A stretch of 64,000 bases of DNA from Gordonia sp. PP30. GTDB lineage: Bacteria; Actinomycetota; Actinomycetes; Mycobacteriales; Mycobacteriaceae. The notes beneath the pieces are model-generated. The model made no database searches, was not told the DNA's origin, and saw nothing but the letters and a program-made list of their open reading frames with translations. This document shows, one piece after another, positions 42,557 through 51,214 of the stretch. The translations under genes and the position numbers were made by a program. Position 1 is the stretch's first letter, and every line of letters begins with the position of its first letter. The stretch covers positions 4,092,001 to 4,156,000 of the forward strand of contig NZ_CP095864.1 in assembly GCF_023100845.1 (NCBI RefSeq), written 5' to 3'.

Positions 42557-42620
42557 CAGCGGCCGCGCGCATCGGCAGCACTCGCGAGCGCTGCCAGTGC
42601 GACGAGCCGCTGCTACGACG
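42549..42620. terminator. Two-tier hairpin terminator between convergent genes
   Basis: CGTCGTAGCAGCGGC (42549-42563) pairs perfectly with 42606-42620. Inside, GGCAGC (42574-42579) pairs with GCTGCC (42590-42595) around CTCGCGAG. The outer left arm contains the pssA stop codon. It probably terminates both pssA and the convergent membrane protein gene. Confidence 0.7.
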
Positions 42621-42709
42621 ATCGATCTCGAGAACCGGCGGCCGCCGACGCGCCAGACAGGCTCCGCCGGCCGCAAGCCGCGCCGCGTCGGAGCCGTCCC
42701 GCCGGGCCG

Positions 42710-43246
42710 TCAGCTGGACTGGCTCGGGGCCTGGGTCTGTCCGGGCGCGGGGGTCTGGCCGGGGGTCTCGGTCTGGCCCGGGGTCTCCGTCTGTCCCGGG
42801 TACTGTCCGCCGCCGCGGCCGTAGGGGCCGCCCGGGAACTGCCCGCGCGGCATGTCGCCGGGGTTCCGCCACCGGCCCTGACCGCCGAACTCCCCGCGCT
42901 CACCGCGCTCGATCATCATGTGCCGGCCGTGCTTGTCGCCGCCGTGATCACCGACCTGGTCGCCGGTGATGTAGCCCGCGCCGAACCCGATGAGGAACAG
43001 AGCGACGCCCGCGGCGACCGCGCCGCCGATGATCCAGTTCCGCTTGGTGTTGTCCGGCTTCTCCGCCGCGGCAGGCGCCGGCGCGGCGGCGACAGGCGTG
43101 GTGGCGACGGGCGTGGTGGACGCGGCCACCGGCTCGGTCACCGCGGACTCGGGCTCGGTCGGCAACGCCTCGGTGGGCTGGGCGTCGGCGGACTGGGCCG
43201 CCGTCGACTCGGAGTCGGTGGGCCCGGGGTTCTCGGGAGTCGTCAT
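42710..43246 (-). CDS. Hypothetical single-pass membrane protein with PGQT repeats
   Basis: 178 aa. Residues 1-68 are acidic, Pro/Thr/Ala-rich and presumably cytosolic (TEPESAVTEPVAAS, APAPAAAEKPDNTKRN). One membrane helix follows at about 70-92 (WIIGGAVAAGVALFLIGFGAGYI). The outside part is Gly/His/Arg-rich (GDHGGDKHGRHMM) and ends in four PGQT-type repeats (PGQTETPGQTETPGQT). No domain is known to me. Low-complexity ends and a single helix are typical of actinobacterial envelope proteins of unknown role. ATG 43246 has GAAGGACC in front. Confidence 0.7.
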   Translation of the reverse strand: MTTPENPGPTDSESTAAQSADAQPTEALPTEPESAVTEPVAASTTPVATTPVAAAPAPAAAEKPDNTKRNWIIGGAVAAGVALFLIGFGAGYITGDQVGDHGGDKHGRHMMIERGERGEFGGQGRWRNPGDMPRGQFPGGPYGRGGGQYPGQTETPGQTETPGQTPAPGQTQAPSQSS

Positions 43247-43380
43247 TCGGCTGGTCCTTCTCGTATTCGGGTATGCACCGATCGTCCGGCACGTCGGAAA
43301 CCACTGTGCCCCGCGTTCCTGTCAGGTCGCTGTGAACGACGTTCCGTCTCACTGCAAGAACGTCCGCTTGTTCTGGGTTT

Positions 43381-43483
43381 GACTTCGACACGATCTCGCC
43401 CTTGCGAGCTCGATCGGCTCAGCCAGCTGCATTTCGGCTCAGCCGGCCGCATTCTCGATCGGCTCAGCCGGCTGCATTCGGCC
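43381..43483. repeat. Interspersed repeat copy with repeated core
   Basis: ACTTCGACACGATCTCGCCC, TTGCGAGCTCGATCGGCTCAGCC is the complement of the 39861 copy. The core (T/C)TCG(A)TCGGCTCAGCC then recurs twice more (about 43430-43446 and 43453-43471). It lies between divergent-ended minus-strand genes. Confidence 0.7.
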
Positions 43484-43491
43484 CGGCTCCC

Positions 43492-43908
43492 CTAGAGCCG
43501 GGTCACCGAGTACATGATCAGACTCGCCTTGCCCTGGGCGGCGGCGGAGATGCCGACCGTCACCCAGTACGTCTTGCCGTCGGCCTCCTTCGAGTAGAGC
43601 ACCGAGACCTCGCTGGACGTCTGGGTACGACTCGACTCGACGTAGCCGTCGTCGGTCAGCAGGCTCGACGCCTTGTCGAAGGCGTTGCCCTCGGTGGCCG
43701 GCGCCTGGACCTTCACCTCCCACACATCGTCGATCTTGGTGGCGCTCTGCACCACCCCGTCGACCAGCGGAACCTGCTTCGACGGGAAGTCCTTCGGGAG
43801 CGGTACGCCCTGGTGAGCGGGCTTGTCGTCGTGCCCGCACGCGGTGATCCCGGCCAGTGCCACCAGGACCAGCACGACCGCCATCAGGACTCTCCGCAAA
43901 GACGCCAT
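43492..43908 (-). CDS. Hypothetical lipoprotein
   Basis: 138 aa from ATG 43908; the open frame continues upstream into the mnhA promoter and start and is ignored there. The lipoprotein signal has basic MASLRR, a hydrophobic core and lipobox GITAC (Cys24). The mature domain of about 110 residues has alternating strands (VWEVKVQAPATEGNAFDKAS, YWVTVGISAAAQGKASLIMYSV) and resembles small actinobacterial lipoproteins of unknown role. It is divergent from the Mrp operon with 76 bp between starts. Confidence 0.7.
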   Translation of the reverse strand: MASLRRVLMAVVLVLVALAGITACGHDDKPAHQGVPLPKDFPSKQVPLVDGVVQSATKIDDVWEVKVQAPATEGNAFDKASSLLTDDGYVESSRTQTSSEVSVLYSKEADGKTYWVTVGISAAAQGKASLIMYSVTRL

Positions 43909-43984
43909 GCCCTGAACGGTAAAGTAATCACCGCAACACCGCCCTCTGACACCCCGCCCGAACCCCGATGAGACGGAGTGGCTC

Positions 43985-46876
43985 TTGATCCAGGTCCTGC
44001 TCGCGCTGGGCATCGGTGCGCTGGCCGCGCCGCCCATCATGCGAGCCCTGGGGGCCCGCGGCTTCTACGTCCTGGCCCTGATGCCGCTCGGCGGCCTGAT
44101 CTGGGTCCTGCTGAACTGGCCCGAGGGCGGTCATCCGGAGACCCAGACCATCAACTGGGTGCCCAGCCTGCACATGAACATCGTGCTGCGGTTCGACACC
44201 CTCGCCGCGGTGCTCTCCACGCTGATCCTCGGCGTCGGCGCGCTGGTGCTGGTGTACTGCGCCAACTACTTCGAGAAGATGCGGCGCCGCGTCGAGGTCT
44301 TCGGCGGCGAGCTGGTGGCCTTCGCCGCGGCCATGTTCGGCCTGGTGTGCAGCGACAACATGCTGGTGCTGTACGTCTTCTGGGAAGCGACGACGGTGCT
44401 GTCGTTCATGCTGGTCGGCTTCAACGCCGTCCGCGCGACGTCCCGCCGCGCCGCCACCCAGGCGTTGCTGGTCACGACCTTCGGCGGCCTGGCCATGCTG
44501 GTCGGCATCATCATGCTCGGCGAGCGCAGCGGCTACCTGCTGTCGGAAGTCCTCGCGCACCCGCCGGGCGGCGCCTACTCGGCGATCGCGGTAGCGCTGA
44601 TCCTGGTCGGCGCACTGACCAAATCGGCCATCGTCCCGTTCCACTTCTGGTTGCCCGGCGCCATGGCCGCGCCCACCCCGGTCAGCGCCTACCTGCACGC
44701 CGCGGCGATGGTGAAGGCCGGCATCTACCTCGTCGCACGACTCGCCCCGGCATTCCACACGCAGGTCAGCTGGCAGGTGATCGTCGTCGGACTCGGTCTG
44801 CTGACCATGATCCTGGGCGGTTGGCGCAGCCTCCGCGAACTCGACCTGAAACTGATCCTCGCCTTCGGCACCGTCTCCCAGCTCGGCCTGATGATGGTGC
44901 TGGTGGGCGTGGGCGACGCGAACGTCGCGATGGCCGGGCTCGCGATGGTGATCGCGCACGCGCTGTTCAAGGCGAGCCTGTTCATGGTCGTCGGCGTGAT
45001 CGACCACTCCACCGGCACCCGCGACATCCGGCGGCTGGCCCGCCTCGGACATCGCCTCCCGGTGCTCGCGGTGACCGCCGCCGTGGCCGGCGCCAGCATG
45101 GCCGGCCTGCCGTTCACCCTGGGTTTCGTCGGCAAGGAGGGTGCATTCGCCGCGCTCTGGGACACCGGCGCCTACCGGCCGTGGCTGGCACACGTCGTCG
45201 ACCTCGCGGTGGTCGTGGGCGCGATCATCACCTTCGCCTACACCGCACGGTTCCTGTGGGGCGCCTTCGGCCGCAAGGTGCGCAGCCTGCCGACGCGCGC
45301 CGTCGCCCAGTTGCACCCGCCGACCGTGATGTTCCTGGTCCCGCCGATCCTGCTGGCCTGCTTCGGCGTGGTCGCCGCGTTCATCGCGCCGTGGATCGGC
45401 CACCACCTGGAGCCGTACGCGCACGAGCTGCCCGCCCACGGCCACCCGATCGAACATCTCGCGATGTGGCACGGTTTCGGGCTGCCGGTGATCCTGACGC
45501 TGGTGGTCTACGCGGCCGGGCCGGTGCTGTTCCTGGTGCTGCGGCGGATCCGCGACCAGCTGTTCGACCATCCGCCGAAGCTCAACGCCGACCACGCCTA
45601 CGACGCGATCCTGCGGGCCGCCGACCGGTTGTCGCTGTGGGTCACCCGGAACACCCAGCGCGGCAGCCTGCCGATCACCCAGGGCGTGATCCTCTCGACC
45701 GCGGTGCTGCTGCCGGTCGTGGTGCTGTTCCTCGGCGCGCGGCCGTCGCTGCACCTGACCGGGTTCGACAATCCCGAGCAGATCGTGGTGGCCGTCGTCA
45801 TCGTGACCGCCGCGGCCGCGGCCACCCTGCTGCGCAACCGCCTGGCCGGTGCGCTGACCGTCGGCATCACCGGGTACGCGTGCGGCGCGCTGTTCGCGAT
45901 GTATGGCGCCCCCGACCTAGCGCTCACCCAGTTCCTGGTGGAGAGCCTGACCCTGGTGATCTTCGTGCTGGTGTTGCGCAAGCTGGCATCCGAGCCGCAA
46001 CCGCGTCACAAGACCGGCTTCCGCGCCCTGCGCGCCCTGATCGCGGTGGCCTTCGGCGCCGCCCTGGTGCTGATCGGCGTCTTCGCCGCGGCCGCCCGGT
46101 CCACCACGCCGCTCGCCGTCGACCTCGCCGAGGCCGCCTACAAGTTCGGCCACGGCGGCAACACGGTGAACGTGCTGCTGGTCGACATCCGCGCCTGGGA
46201 CACGCTCGGTGAGGTCTCGGTGCTGATCGTCGCGGCCACCGGAGTGGCCTCCATGGTCTTCCGGAGCCGCCGGTTCGGCGCCGCGCCGCGCATCACCGAT
46301 GTGCTGCGCAGCGAGGCCGGGCTCGACGACGACGATGTGATCCCGGACCGGACCACCTGGCTCCGCGGCAGCGAGCTCGGCAATCCCGCGCACCGCTCGA
46401 TGGTCCTGGAAGCCACCACGCGGCTGGTCTTCCCGACCCTCGTGGTGCTGTCGATGTACTTCTTCTTCGCCGGGCACAACGCCCCCGGCGGCGGTTTCGC
46501 CGGCGGCCTGGTGATGGGCCTGGCGCTGGTGCTCCGCTACCTGGCGGGCGGCCGCTACGAGCTCGGTGAGGCGCTGCCCGTCGAAGCCGGCACCATCCTC
46601 GGCGCGGGCCTGCTGGTCTCGGCGACCACCGCCGTCACCTCGCTGGCGCTCGGCGCCCCGGCCCTCAGCTCCGCGGTGATCGACCTGCACCTGCCGATCT
46701 TCGGCGACGTGCACCTGGTGACCGCGATGTTCTTCGACGTCGGCGTGTACCTGATCGTCGTCGGCCTGGTGCTCGACGTGCTCCGCAGCCTCGGCGCCCG
46801 CCTGGATCTGCCCGACGCCCCGGACGCCGGCACCCCGGTGGCCGCGGCCCCGGCGACCGAGGAGGCGGCGCGATGA
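43985..46876 (+). CDS. mnhA: Mrp Na+/H+ antiporter, fused A and B subunits
   Basis: 963 aa, TTG start with GGAG 9 bp before. Residues about 1-760 are MnhA/MrpA: many helices, the proton-channel domain with WEATTVLSFMLVGFN, KSAIVPFHFWLPGAMAAPTPVSAYLHAAAMVKAG and the lysine/glutamate pairs shared with complex I NuoL, then the MrpA C-terminal extension. Residues about 800-935 are an MnhB domain (NAPGGGFAGGLVMGLALVLRYLAGG). The A-B fusion occurs in several actinobacteria. It is the first gene of mnhABCDEFG, whose products form one membrane complex exporting Na+ in exchange for protons. Confidence 0.95.
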   Translation: MIQVLLALGIGALAAPPIMRALGARGFYVLALMPLGGLIWVLLNWPEGGHPETQTINWVPSLHMNIVLRFDTLAAVLSTLILGVGALVLVYCANYFEKMRRRVEVFGGELVAFAAAMFGLVCSDNMLVLYVFWEATTVLSFMLVGFNAVRATSRRAATQALLVTTFGGLAMLVGIIMLGERSGYLLSEVLAHPPGGAYSAIAVALILVGALTKSAIVPFHFWLPGAMAAPTPVSAYLHAAAMVKAGIYLVARLAPAFHTQVSWQVIVVGLGLLTMILGGWRSLRELDLKLILAFGTVSQLGLMMVLVGVGDANVAMAGLAMVIAHALFKASLFMVVGVIDHSTGTRDIRRLARLGHRLPVLAVTAAVAGASMAGLPFTLGFVGKEGAFAALWDTGAYRPWLAHVVDLAVVVGAIITFAYTARFLWGAFGRKVRSLPTRAVAQLHPPTVMFLVPPILLACFGVVAAFIAPWIGHHLEPYAHELPAHGHPIEHLAMWHGFGLPVILTLVVYAAGPVLFLVLRRIRDQLFDHPPKLNADHAYDAILRAADRLSLWVTRNTQRGSLPITQGVILSTAVLLPVVVLFLGARPSLHLTGFDNPEQIVVAVVIVTAAAAATLLRNRLAGALTVGITGYACGALFAMYGAPDLALTQFLVESLTLVIFVLVLRKLASEPQPRHKTGFRALRALIAVAFGAALVLIGVFAAAARSTTPLAVDLAEAAYKFGHGGNTVNVLLVDIRAWDTLGEVSVLIVAATGVASMVFRSRRFGAAPRITDVLRSEAGLDDDDVIPDRTTWLRGSELGNPAHRSMVLEATTRLVFPTLVVLSMYFFFAGHNAPGGGFAGGLVMGLALVLRYLAGGRYELGEALPVEAGTILGAGLLVSATTAVTSLALGAPALSSAVIDLHLPIFGDVHLVTAMFFDVGVYLIVVGLVLDVLRSLGARLDLPDAPDAGTPVAAAPATEEAAR

Positions 46877-47487
46877 ACCTCGGACTGCTGATCGTCGCCG
46901 GCGTACTCGGCGCGGCGGGCGTGTACCTGCTGATGGAACGCAGCCTGGTCCGGATGCTGCTGGGCCTGATGCTGGTCGGCAACGGCATCAACATCCTGAT
47001 CATCACCCTCGCGGGCCCGCCGGGGGTCCCGCCGATCCGCGGTGCCTCCTCCAAGGGCGCCGACACCCAGGCCGATCCGCTCGCGCAGGGCATGGTGCTC
47101 ACCGCGATCGTCATCACCATGGGTGTGGCCGCTTTCGTGCTCGCGCTCACCTACCGGCTGTTCCTGATCAACCGCCGCGACGACGACGTGGAAGACGACA
47201 CCGAGGACGTGAAGCTGCTGAAGGGCACCCTCAAGGACATGGGCGACCGCGACCGCAGCGACGACCCCACGACCGGCGCGGACACCGTGGCCGGCGACCT
47301 CTTCGACGACCGCGGCAACCCGCTCACCCCGGAGGAGTTCGCCGCGCTCCACCAGGGCGTCATCGAAACCGACCTGATGCCCGAGGACGCCGCCGTCATC
47401 GATCACCTGCCCGAATCCAGTCCCGACGAGATGCCCTCCGACGACGAGACCGGGGACGACGAGACCACCGAGGGGGAGCCCCGATGA
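46873..47487 (+). CDS. mnhC: Mrp antiporter subunit C
   Basis: 204 aa. The first 105 residues are the NuoK-like three-helix MnhC core (GVYLLMERSLVRMLLGLMLVGNGINILII, DPLAQGMVLTAIVITMGVAAFVLALTYR). A 95-residue acidic cytosolic tail follows (DDDVEDDTEDVK, SPDEMPSDDETGDDETTEGE), absent from typical MnhC of about 115 residues. It overlaps mnhA and mnhD by 4 bp each. The tail's role is unknown. Confidence 0.95.
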   Translation: MNLGLLIVAGVLGAAGVYLLMERSLVRMLLGLMLVGNGINILIITLAGPPGVPPIRGASSKGADTQADPLAQGMVLTAIVITMGVAAFVLALTYRLFLINRRDDDVEDDTEDVKLLKGTLKDMGDRDRSDDPTTGADTVAGDLFDDRGNPLTPEEFAALHQGVIETDLMPEDAAVIDHLPESSPDEMPSDDETGDDETTEGEPR

Positions 47488-49100
47488 TCCCCCAGCCGTC
47501 CTGGATCCCCGTCCTGATCGCCATGCCGACGCTGGTGCCGCTGCTCGGCGCGGCGCTGACTCTGCTGCGCGGACGACATCCCCGCTTCCAGCGCGCGGTG
47601 ACCGTCGGCGCCATCAGCGCATCGCTGATCGCGTCGGCGATGATGCTGTACCTGACCAACGTGCACGGCACCTTCGCCGTGCGGATCGGCGGCTGGGGCG
47701 GCAAGGGCTACCCGAACGGCCCGCTCGGCATCACGCTCGTGGTCGACCGGCTCGCCGCCCTGATGCTGGTCATCTCGACGACGGTGCTGCTGTGCGTCGT
47801 CTTCTACGCGATCGGCCAGGGTATCCGTGACGGCACCACCCAGCAGCCGGTGTCGATCTTCCTGCCGTCGTACCTGATCCTGACCGCGGGCGTGTGCAAC
47901 GCCTTCCTGGCCGGCGACCTGTTCAACCTGTACGTGTCGTTCGAGGTGCTCCTCGCCGCCAGCTTCGTGCTGCTCACGCTGGGGGCGAGCGCCGACCGGG
48001 TGCGCGCGGGGGCGTCGTACATCATGGTCTCGATGGTGTCGTCGCTCATCTTCCTGGCCGGCATCGCGTTCGCCTACGCGACCACCGGGACGCTGAACCT
48101 GGCCGAGATGTCGGTCCGGCTGAACGACGCCGCCGATCCCGTCCCGTCCGGTGTGCGCAACGCGCTGTTCGCGGTCCTGCTGGTGGCCTTCGGGATCAAG
48201 GCCGCGGTGTTCCCGCTGTCGACGTGGCTGCCCGACTCGTATCCGACCGCCCCGGCACCGGTCACCGCCGTGTTCGCCGGCCTGCTGACCAAGGTCGGCG
48301 TGTACGCCATCATCCGCGCCGACACCCTGCTGTTCCCGGGCGGGAGCATGAACAATCTGCTGATGGTGGCCGGTCTGGCGACCATGCTGGTCGGCATCCT
48401 GGGTGCGATCGCGCAGTCGGACATCAAACGGTTGCTGTCGTTCACGCTGGTCAGCCATATCGGCTACATGATCTTCGGTATCGCGGTCGGGTCGGAGATC
48501 TCGATGTCGGCGGCCATCTACTACGTCGCGCACCACATTCTGGTGCAGACCACCCTGTTCCTGGTGGTGGGCCTGATCGAGCGGCAGGCCGGATCGTCGT
48601 CGTTGCGGCGGCTGGGCGGCCTGATCGCCAGCCCGGTGCTCGCCGCGCTGTTCCTGATCCCGGCGCTGAACCTCGGCGGGATCCCGCCGTTCTCCGGGTT
48701 CATCGGGAAGGTCGCGCTGCTGGAGGGCGGTGTGGCCGACGGTTCGGTGCTGGCCTGGATGCTGGTGGCCGGCAGCGTGATCACCAGCCTGCTGACCCTG
48801 TACGTGGTCGCGCGCGTCTGGACCAAGGCGTTCTGGCGGCCGCGGGCCGACGCCCCCGACGGCGACCGCGCCGACAGCACCCCGTCCGCGCTGGTCCTGG
48901 AGAGCACCGACGTCACTCTCGCCGAGCGCGAGGACGTCGGCCGGATGCCCGCCACCATGGTGCTGCCGACCGCGGCGCTGGTGGCCGTCGGACTCTGTCT
49001 CACCCTGTGGGCCGGGCCGATCTTCGGCTTCACCGATCGCGCCGCGGAGAACGTGCTCGACCGCCAGGTGTACATCGGCGCCGTGCTGGGAGGGGATTAG
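47484..49100 (+). CDS. mnhD: Mrp antiporter subunit D
   Basis: 538 aa, 14 or so helices, a NuoN/NuoM-like proton channel. Key sequences: FEVLLAASFVLLTLGAS with the conserved Glu, KAAVFPLSTWLPDSYPTAPAPVTAVFAGLLTKVG with Lys and the family Pro-rich helix, and IPPFSGFIGKVALLEGG. It works with MnhA in ion translocation. The region between the last two helices (about 450-490) is charged and variable. ATG overlaps mnhC. Confidence 0.95.
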   Translation: MIPQPSWIPVLIAMPTLVPLLGAALTLLRGRHPRFQRAVTVGAISASLIASAMMLYLTNVHGTFAVRIGGWGGKGYPNGPLGITLVVDRLAALMLVISTTVLLCVVFYAIGQGIRDGTTQQPVSIFLPSYLILTAGVCNAFLAGDLFNLYVSFEVLLAASFVLLTLGASADRVRAGASYIMVSMVSSLIFLAGIAFAYATTGTLNLAEMSVRLNDAADPVPSGVRNALFAVLLVAFGIKAAVFPLSTWLPDSYPTAPAPVTAVFAGLLTKVGVYAIIRADTLLFPGGSMNNLLMVAGLATMLVGILGAIAQSDIKRLLSFTLVSHIGYMIFGIAVGSEISMSAAIYYVAHHILVQTTLFLVVGLIERQAGSSSLRRLGGLIASPVLAALFLIPALNLGGIPPFSGFIGKVALLEGGVADGSVLAWMLVAGSVITSLLTLYVVARVWTKAFWRPRADAPDGDRADSTPSALVLESTDVTLAEREDVGRMPATMVLPTAALVAVGLCLTLWAGPIFGFTDRAAENVLDRQVYIGAVLGGD

Positions 49101-49106
49101 GCCGTC

Positions 49107-49904
49107 GTGAACACTCCGTACCCGGACCGCCCGCACCCGAAGCCGGTCGGCAAACGCCCGATCCCGGCGTTCTTCGGCATGCTGTGGCGGTCGGCCGTCG
49201 TCTATTTCGCGTGGCCGCTGACCACCGCGATCGTGTGGCTGTCGAATCACCTGCACATGCCGAAGTGGGCCGGCGCCGACCTCCGCGAATTCGGTGTCCG
49301 GTTGTGGGGCCTGGCGTGGCTGACCTTCGTCTGGGTGCTGCTGTGGGGCGACCCGACCTGGGGAAACATCGTGACGGGCGCGGTGATCGGCGCGATCATC
49401 ATGATCGTGCTGCCGCTCCCGCGGGTGCCGGTCGAGGGCCGCATCCACCCGATCGCCGCGCTGCACCTGCTGGCGAGCCTGGTCTGGAACTTCTTCGTGT
49501 CGTCCGCGCAGGTGGCCTGGGCCGCGATCCGGCCGGGTCCGCCGCCGCTCGGCTGCGTGGTGCGCGTACACATCGCGATCAAGTCCGACCTGGTGCTCAC
49601 CCTGGCCGTCGACTACCTCAACCTGGTCCCGGGCACCATGGTGGTGGAGATCGACCACATTCACCGCATGCTGTATGTGCACGTCTTCGACGTCCGCAAG
49701 CAGAGTCAGGTCGACAACTTCCGCAAGCAGATGGCCTACGTGGAGCGGCAGTTCATCAAGACCTTCGAGCGCGACAGCGAATGGCATCCGAGCCCGTACC
49801 ACGGCATCGACGACGACTACCACCACGTCCCGTTCGCCGACCGCCAGCGCGTCGCCGCCGGGGAGGCCGACCGCAAGCACCGGAAGGACGGTGATCCGGA
49901 GTGA
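49107..49904 (+). CDS. mnhE: Mrp antiporter subunit E
   Basis: 265 aa, GTG start 6 bp after the mnhD stop. Membrane helices at about 22-48 and 65-120 are followed by the cytosolic domain typical of MnhE (VVRVHIAIKSDLVLTLAVDYLNLVPGTMVVEIDHIHRMLYVHVFDV). The C-terminus is extended by about 60 His/Asp/Arg-rich residues (WHPSPYHGIDDDYHHVPFAD) compared with MnhE of firmicutes. Structural subunit of the antiporter. Confidence 0.93.
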   Translation: MNTPYPDRPHPKPVGKRPIPAFFGMLWRSAVVYFAWPLTTAIVWLSNHLHMPKWAGADLREFGVRLWGLAWLTFVWVLLWGDPTWGNIVTGAVIGAIIMIVLPLPRVPVEGRIHPIAALHLLASLVWNFFVSSAQVAWAAIRPGPPPLGCVVRVHIAIKSDLVLTLAVDYLNLVPGTMVVEIDHIHRMLYVHVFDVRKQSQVDNFRKQMAYVERQFIKTFERDSEWHPSPYHGIDDDYHHVPFADRQRVAAGEADRKHRKDGDPE

Positions 49905-50161
49905 ACGTCGTCTGGGCGATCAGCGGCGCCATGCTGTCGGTCGCGATCGTGCTCACCCTGTTCCGGTCGCTGCGCGGCCCCACCACCCTCGACCGCCTGG
50001 TCGGCATCGACACCCTGGTCGCCATGGTGATCTGCAGCCTGGCGGTGTGGGTGGCCGCGACCGGCGACACCACCATCGTCCCGGCCATCGTGGCGTTGTC
50101 GCTCGTCAGCTTCATCGGGTCGATCTCGGTGGCCCGTTTCCGAGTGAGGGACGACGAATGA
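49901..50161 (+). CDS. mnhF: Mrp antiporter subunit F
   Basis: 86 aa with three helices; the MnhF hallmark LFRSLRGPTTLDRLVGIDTLVAMVI is present. It overlaps mnhE and mnhG by 4 bp. Small membrane subunit of the complex. Confidence 0.95.
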   Translation: MNVVWAISGAMLSVAIVLTLFRSLRGPTTLDRLVGIDTLVAMVICSLAVWVAATGDTTIVPAIVALSLVSFIGSISVARFRVRDDE

Positions 50162-50517
50162 TCCGTGACATCGTCGCTGCCGCCTTCATCCTGACCGGCA
50201 GCCTCCTCGCCCTCACCGCGGCGCTCGGCATGGCGCGCTTCCCGGACACCCTCTCGCGGATGCACGCGGCCACCAAACCGCAGACCTTCGGCATGATCCT
50301 GGTGCTCATCGGCACCCTGATCGAGATGTCCGGCCACGCCGACAGCGGCATGCTGATCCTGACCGGACTGTTCGCGCTGATCACCGCGCCGGTGATCGCC
50401 CAGCGCGTCGGCCGGCTGGTGTACCGCGAGCAGCGCGGCGGCGAGCAGTTGCTCGACGAATCGCAGCTCTGCGTCCAGCGCCGCGACCCGAAAACCCCGT
50501 CCGAGCCCCTGACCTGA
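50158..50517 (+). CDS. mnhG: Mrp antiporter subunit G
   Basis: 119 aa with three helices and the MnhG/PhaG motif GMARFPDTLSRMHAATKPQTFG, then a short charged tail. Last gene of the operon; the ATG overlaps the mnhF stop. With this gene the set A(B)CDEFG is complete, so a working Na+(K+)/H+ antiporter for pH and salt homeostasis is expected. Confidence 0.95.
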   Translation: MIRDIVAAAFILTGSLLALTAALGMARFPDTLSRMHAATKPQTFGMILVLIGTLIEMSGHADSGMLILTGLFALITAPVIAQRVGRLVYREQRGGEQLLDESQLCVQRRDPKTPSEPLT

Positions 50518-50585
50518 TCCCCTCCCGAAGACCTGGGATCCGCGACCTCTACGAGGTCACCGCCGACGGACCTTCACGCTCGTCT

Positions 50586-51128
50586 TCAGTGGTCGTCGCA
50601 GGCGATCTCGACGCGCGCATGGCGGCGGCTCCCCGGATCGACGGCACTCTGCACCGTTCCTTCGATCACGAAGCGGTCACCGGCCCGGGTGACGGTCAGA
50701 TCCTTCGGCAGCGGATCGGTGGACGAAAGCCTGGAACCGGCGATGTACGTGCCGCCCGAATCGGCTTTCACGCCCACGTACACGACCGTGTCATCGCTGT
50801 TCGACAACGTGACCGAGACGCTCGCGCCGTCGGTGGCGCCTGCCCCGTTGTACCCGAGCCAATCGATCTGCCGCTCACCGTCCTTCACGTCACAGCCGGT
50901 TGTCGAATGCTCGTACTTCTTCTGGTAGACCGTCTGGGTCTGCCCGTCGAGCAACACGACCGGGCCGTTCTGCGTCACCGCGGGATGCTGGTTCGCCGGA
51001 GATCCGGTGCCGTCGGAGCCGGATCCGCTGCTGCAGCCCACCGCCATCGCGGTCACCGCAATCAGTAGCGGGGTCCCGACCACGATGCGTGTCGCACGAC
51101 GGATCCTGCTCACCTGACGCTCACTCAT
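50586..51128 (-). CDS. LpqH-like (19-kDa antigen type) lipoprotein
   Basis: 180 aa. Lipobox AMAVGC with Cys32 follows an Arg-rich start; the mature protein begins SSGSGSDGTGSPAN, a flexible Ser/Gly/Thr stretch as in mycobacterial 19-kDa LpqH. Two further Cys (TTGCDVKDG and VEIACDDH) probably form the disulfide of that family, and the C-terminal FVIEGTVQSAVDPGSRRHARVEIACDD resembles the LpqH end. Surface-exposed; its molecular role is not known. Convergent with mnhG, 68 bp between stops. Confidence 0.75.
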   Translation of the reverse strand: MSERQVSRIRRATRIVVGTPLLIAVTAMAVGCSSGSGSDGTGSPANQHPAVTQNGPVVLLDGQTQTVYQKKYEHSTTGCDVKDGERQIDWLGYNGAGATDGASVSVTLSNSDDTVVYVGVKADSGGTYIAGSRLSSTDPLPKDLTVTRAGDRFVIEGTVQSAVDPGSRRHARVEIACDDH

Positions 51129-51214
51129 TCGGGGAACTCTACTGCTTGCCGACCCCGATCCTGTACCTCGAATCGACGATCGAGCATGGATTTAGTCGGT
51201 TCGGGCGACAGGCC

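Noticed and set aside
42740..42830. Short tandem repeats that might suggest a CRISPR-like array
   Set aside because: They are in-frame PGQT-type codon repeats at the end of a membrane protein, with no spacers of uniform length. No CRISPR or cas genes were found anywhere.
47403..49880. An 825-codon open frame on the minus strand opposite mnhD and mnhE
   Set aside because: High GC keeps antisense frames open. Its translation is rich in His/Arg/Gln/Asp without any domain, while the plus strand encodes complete Mrp subunits.
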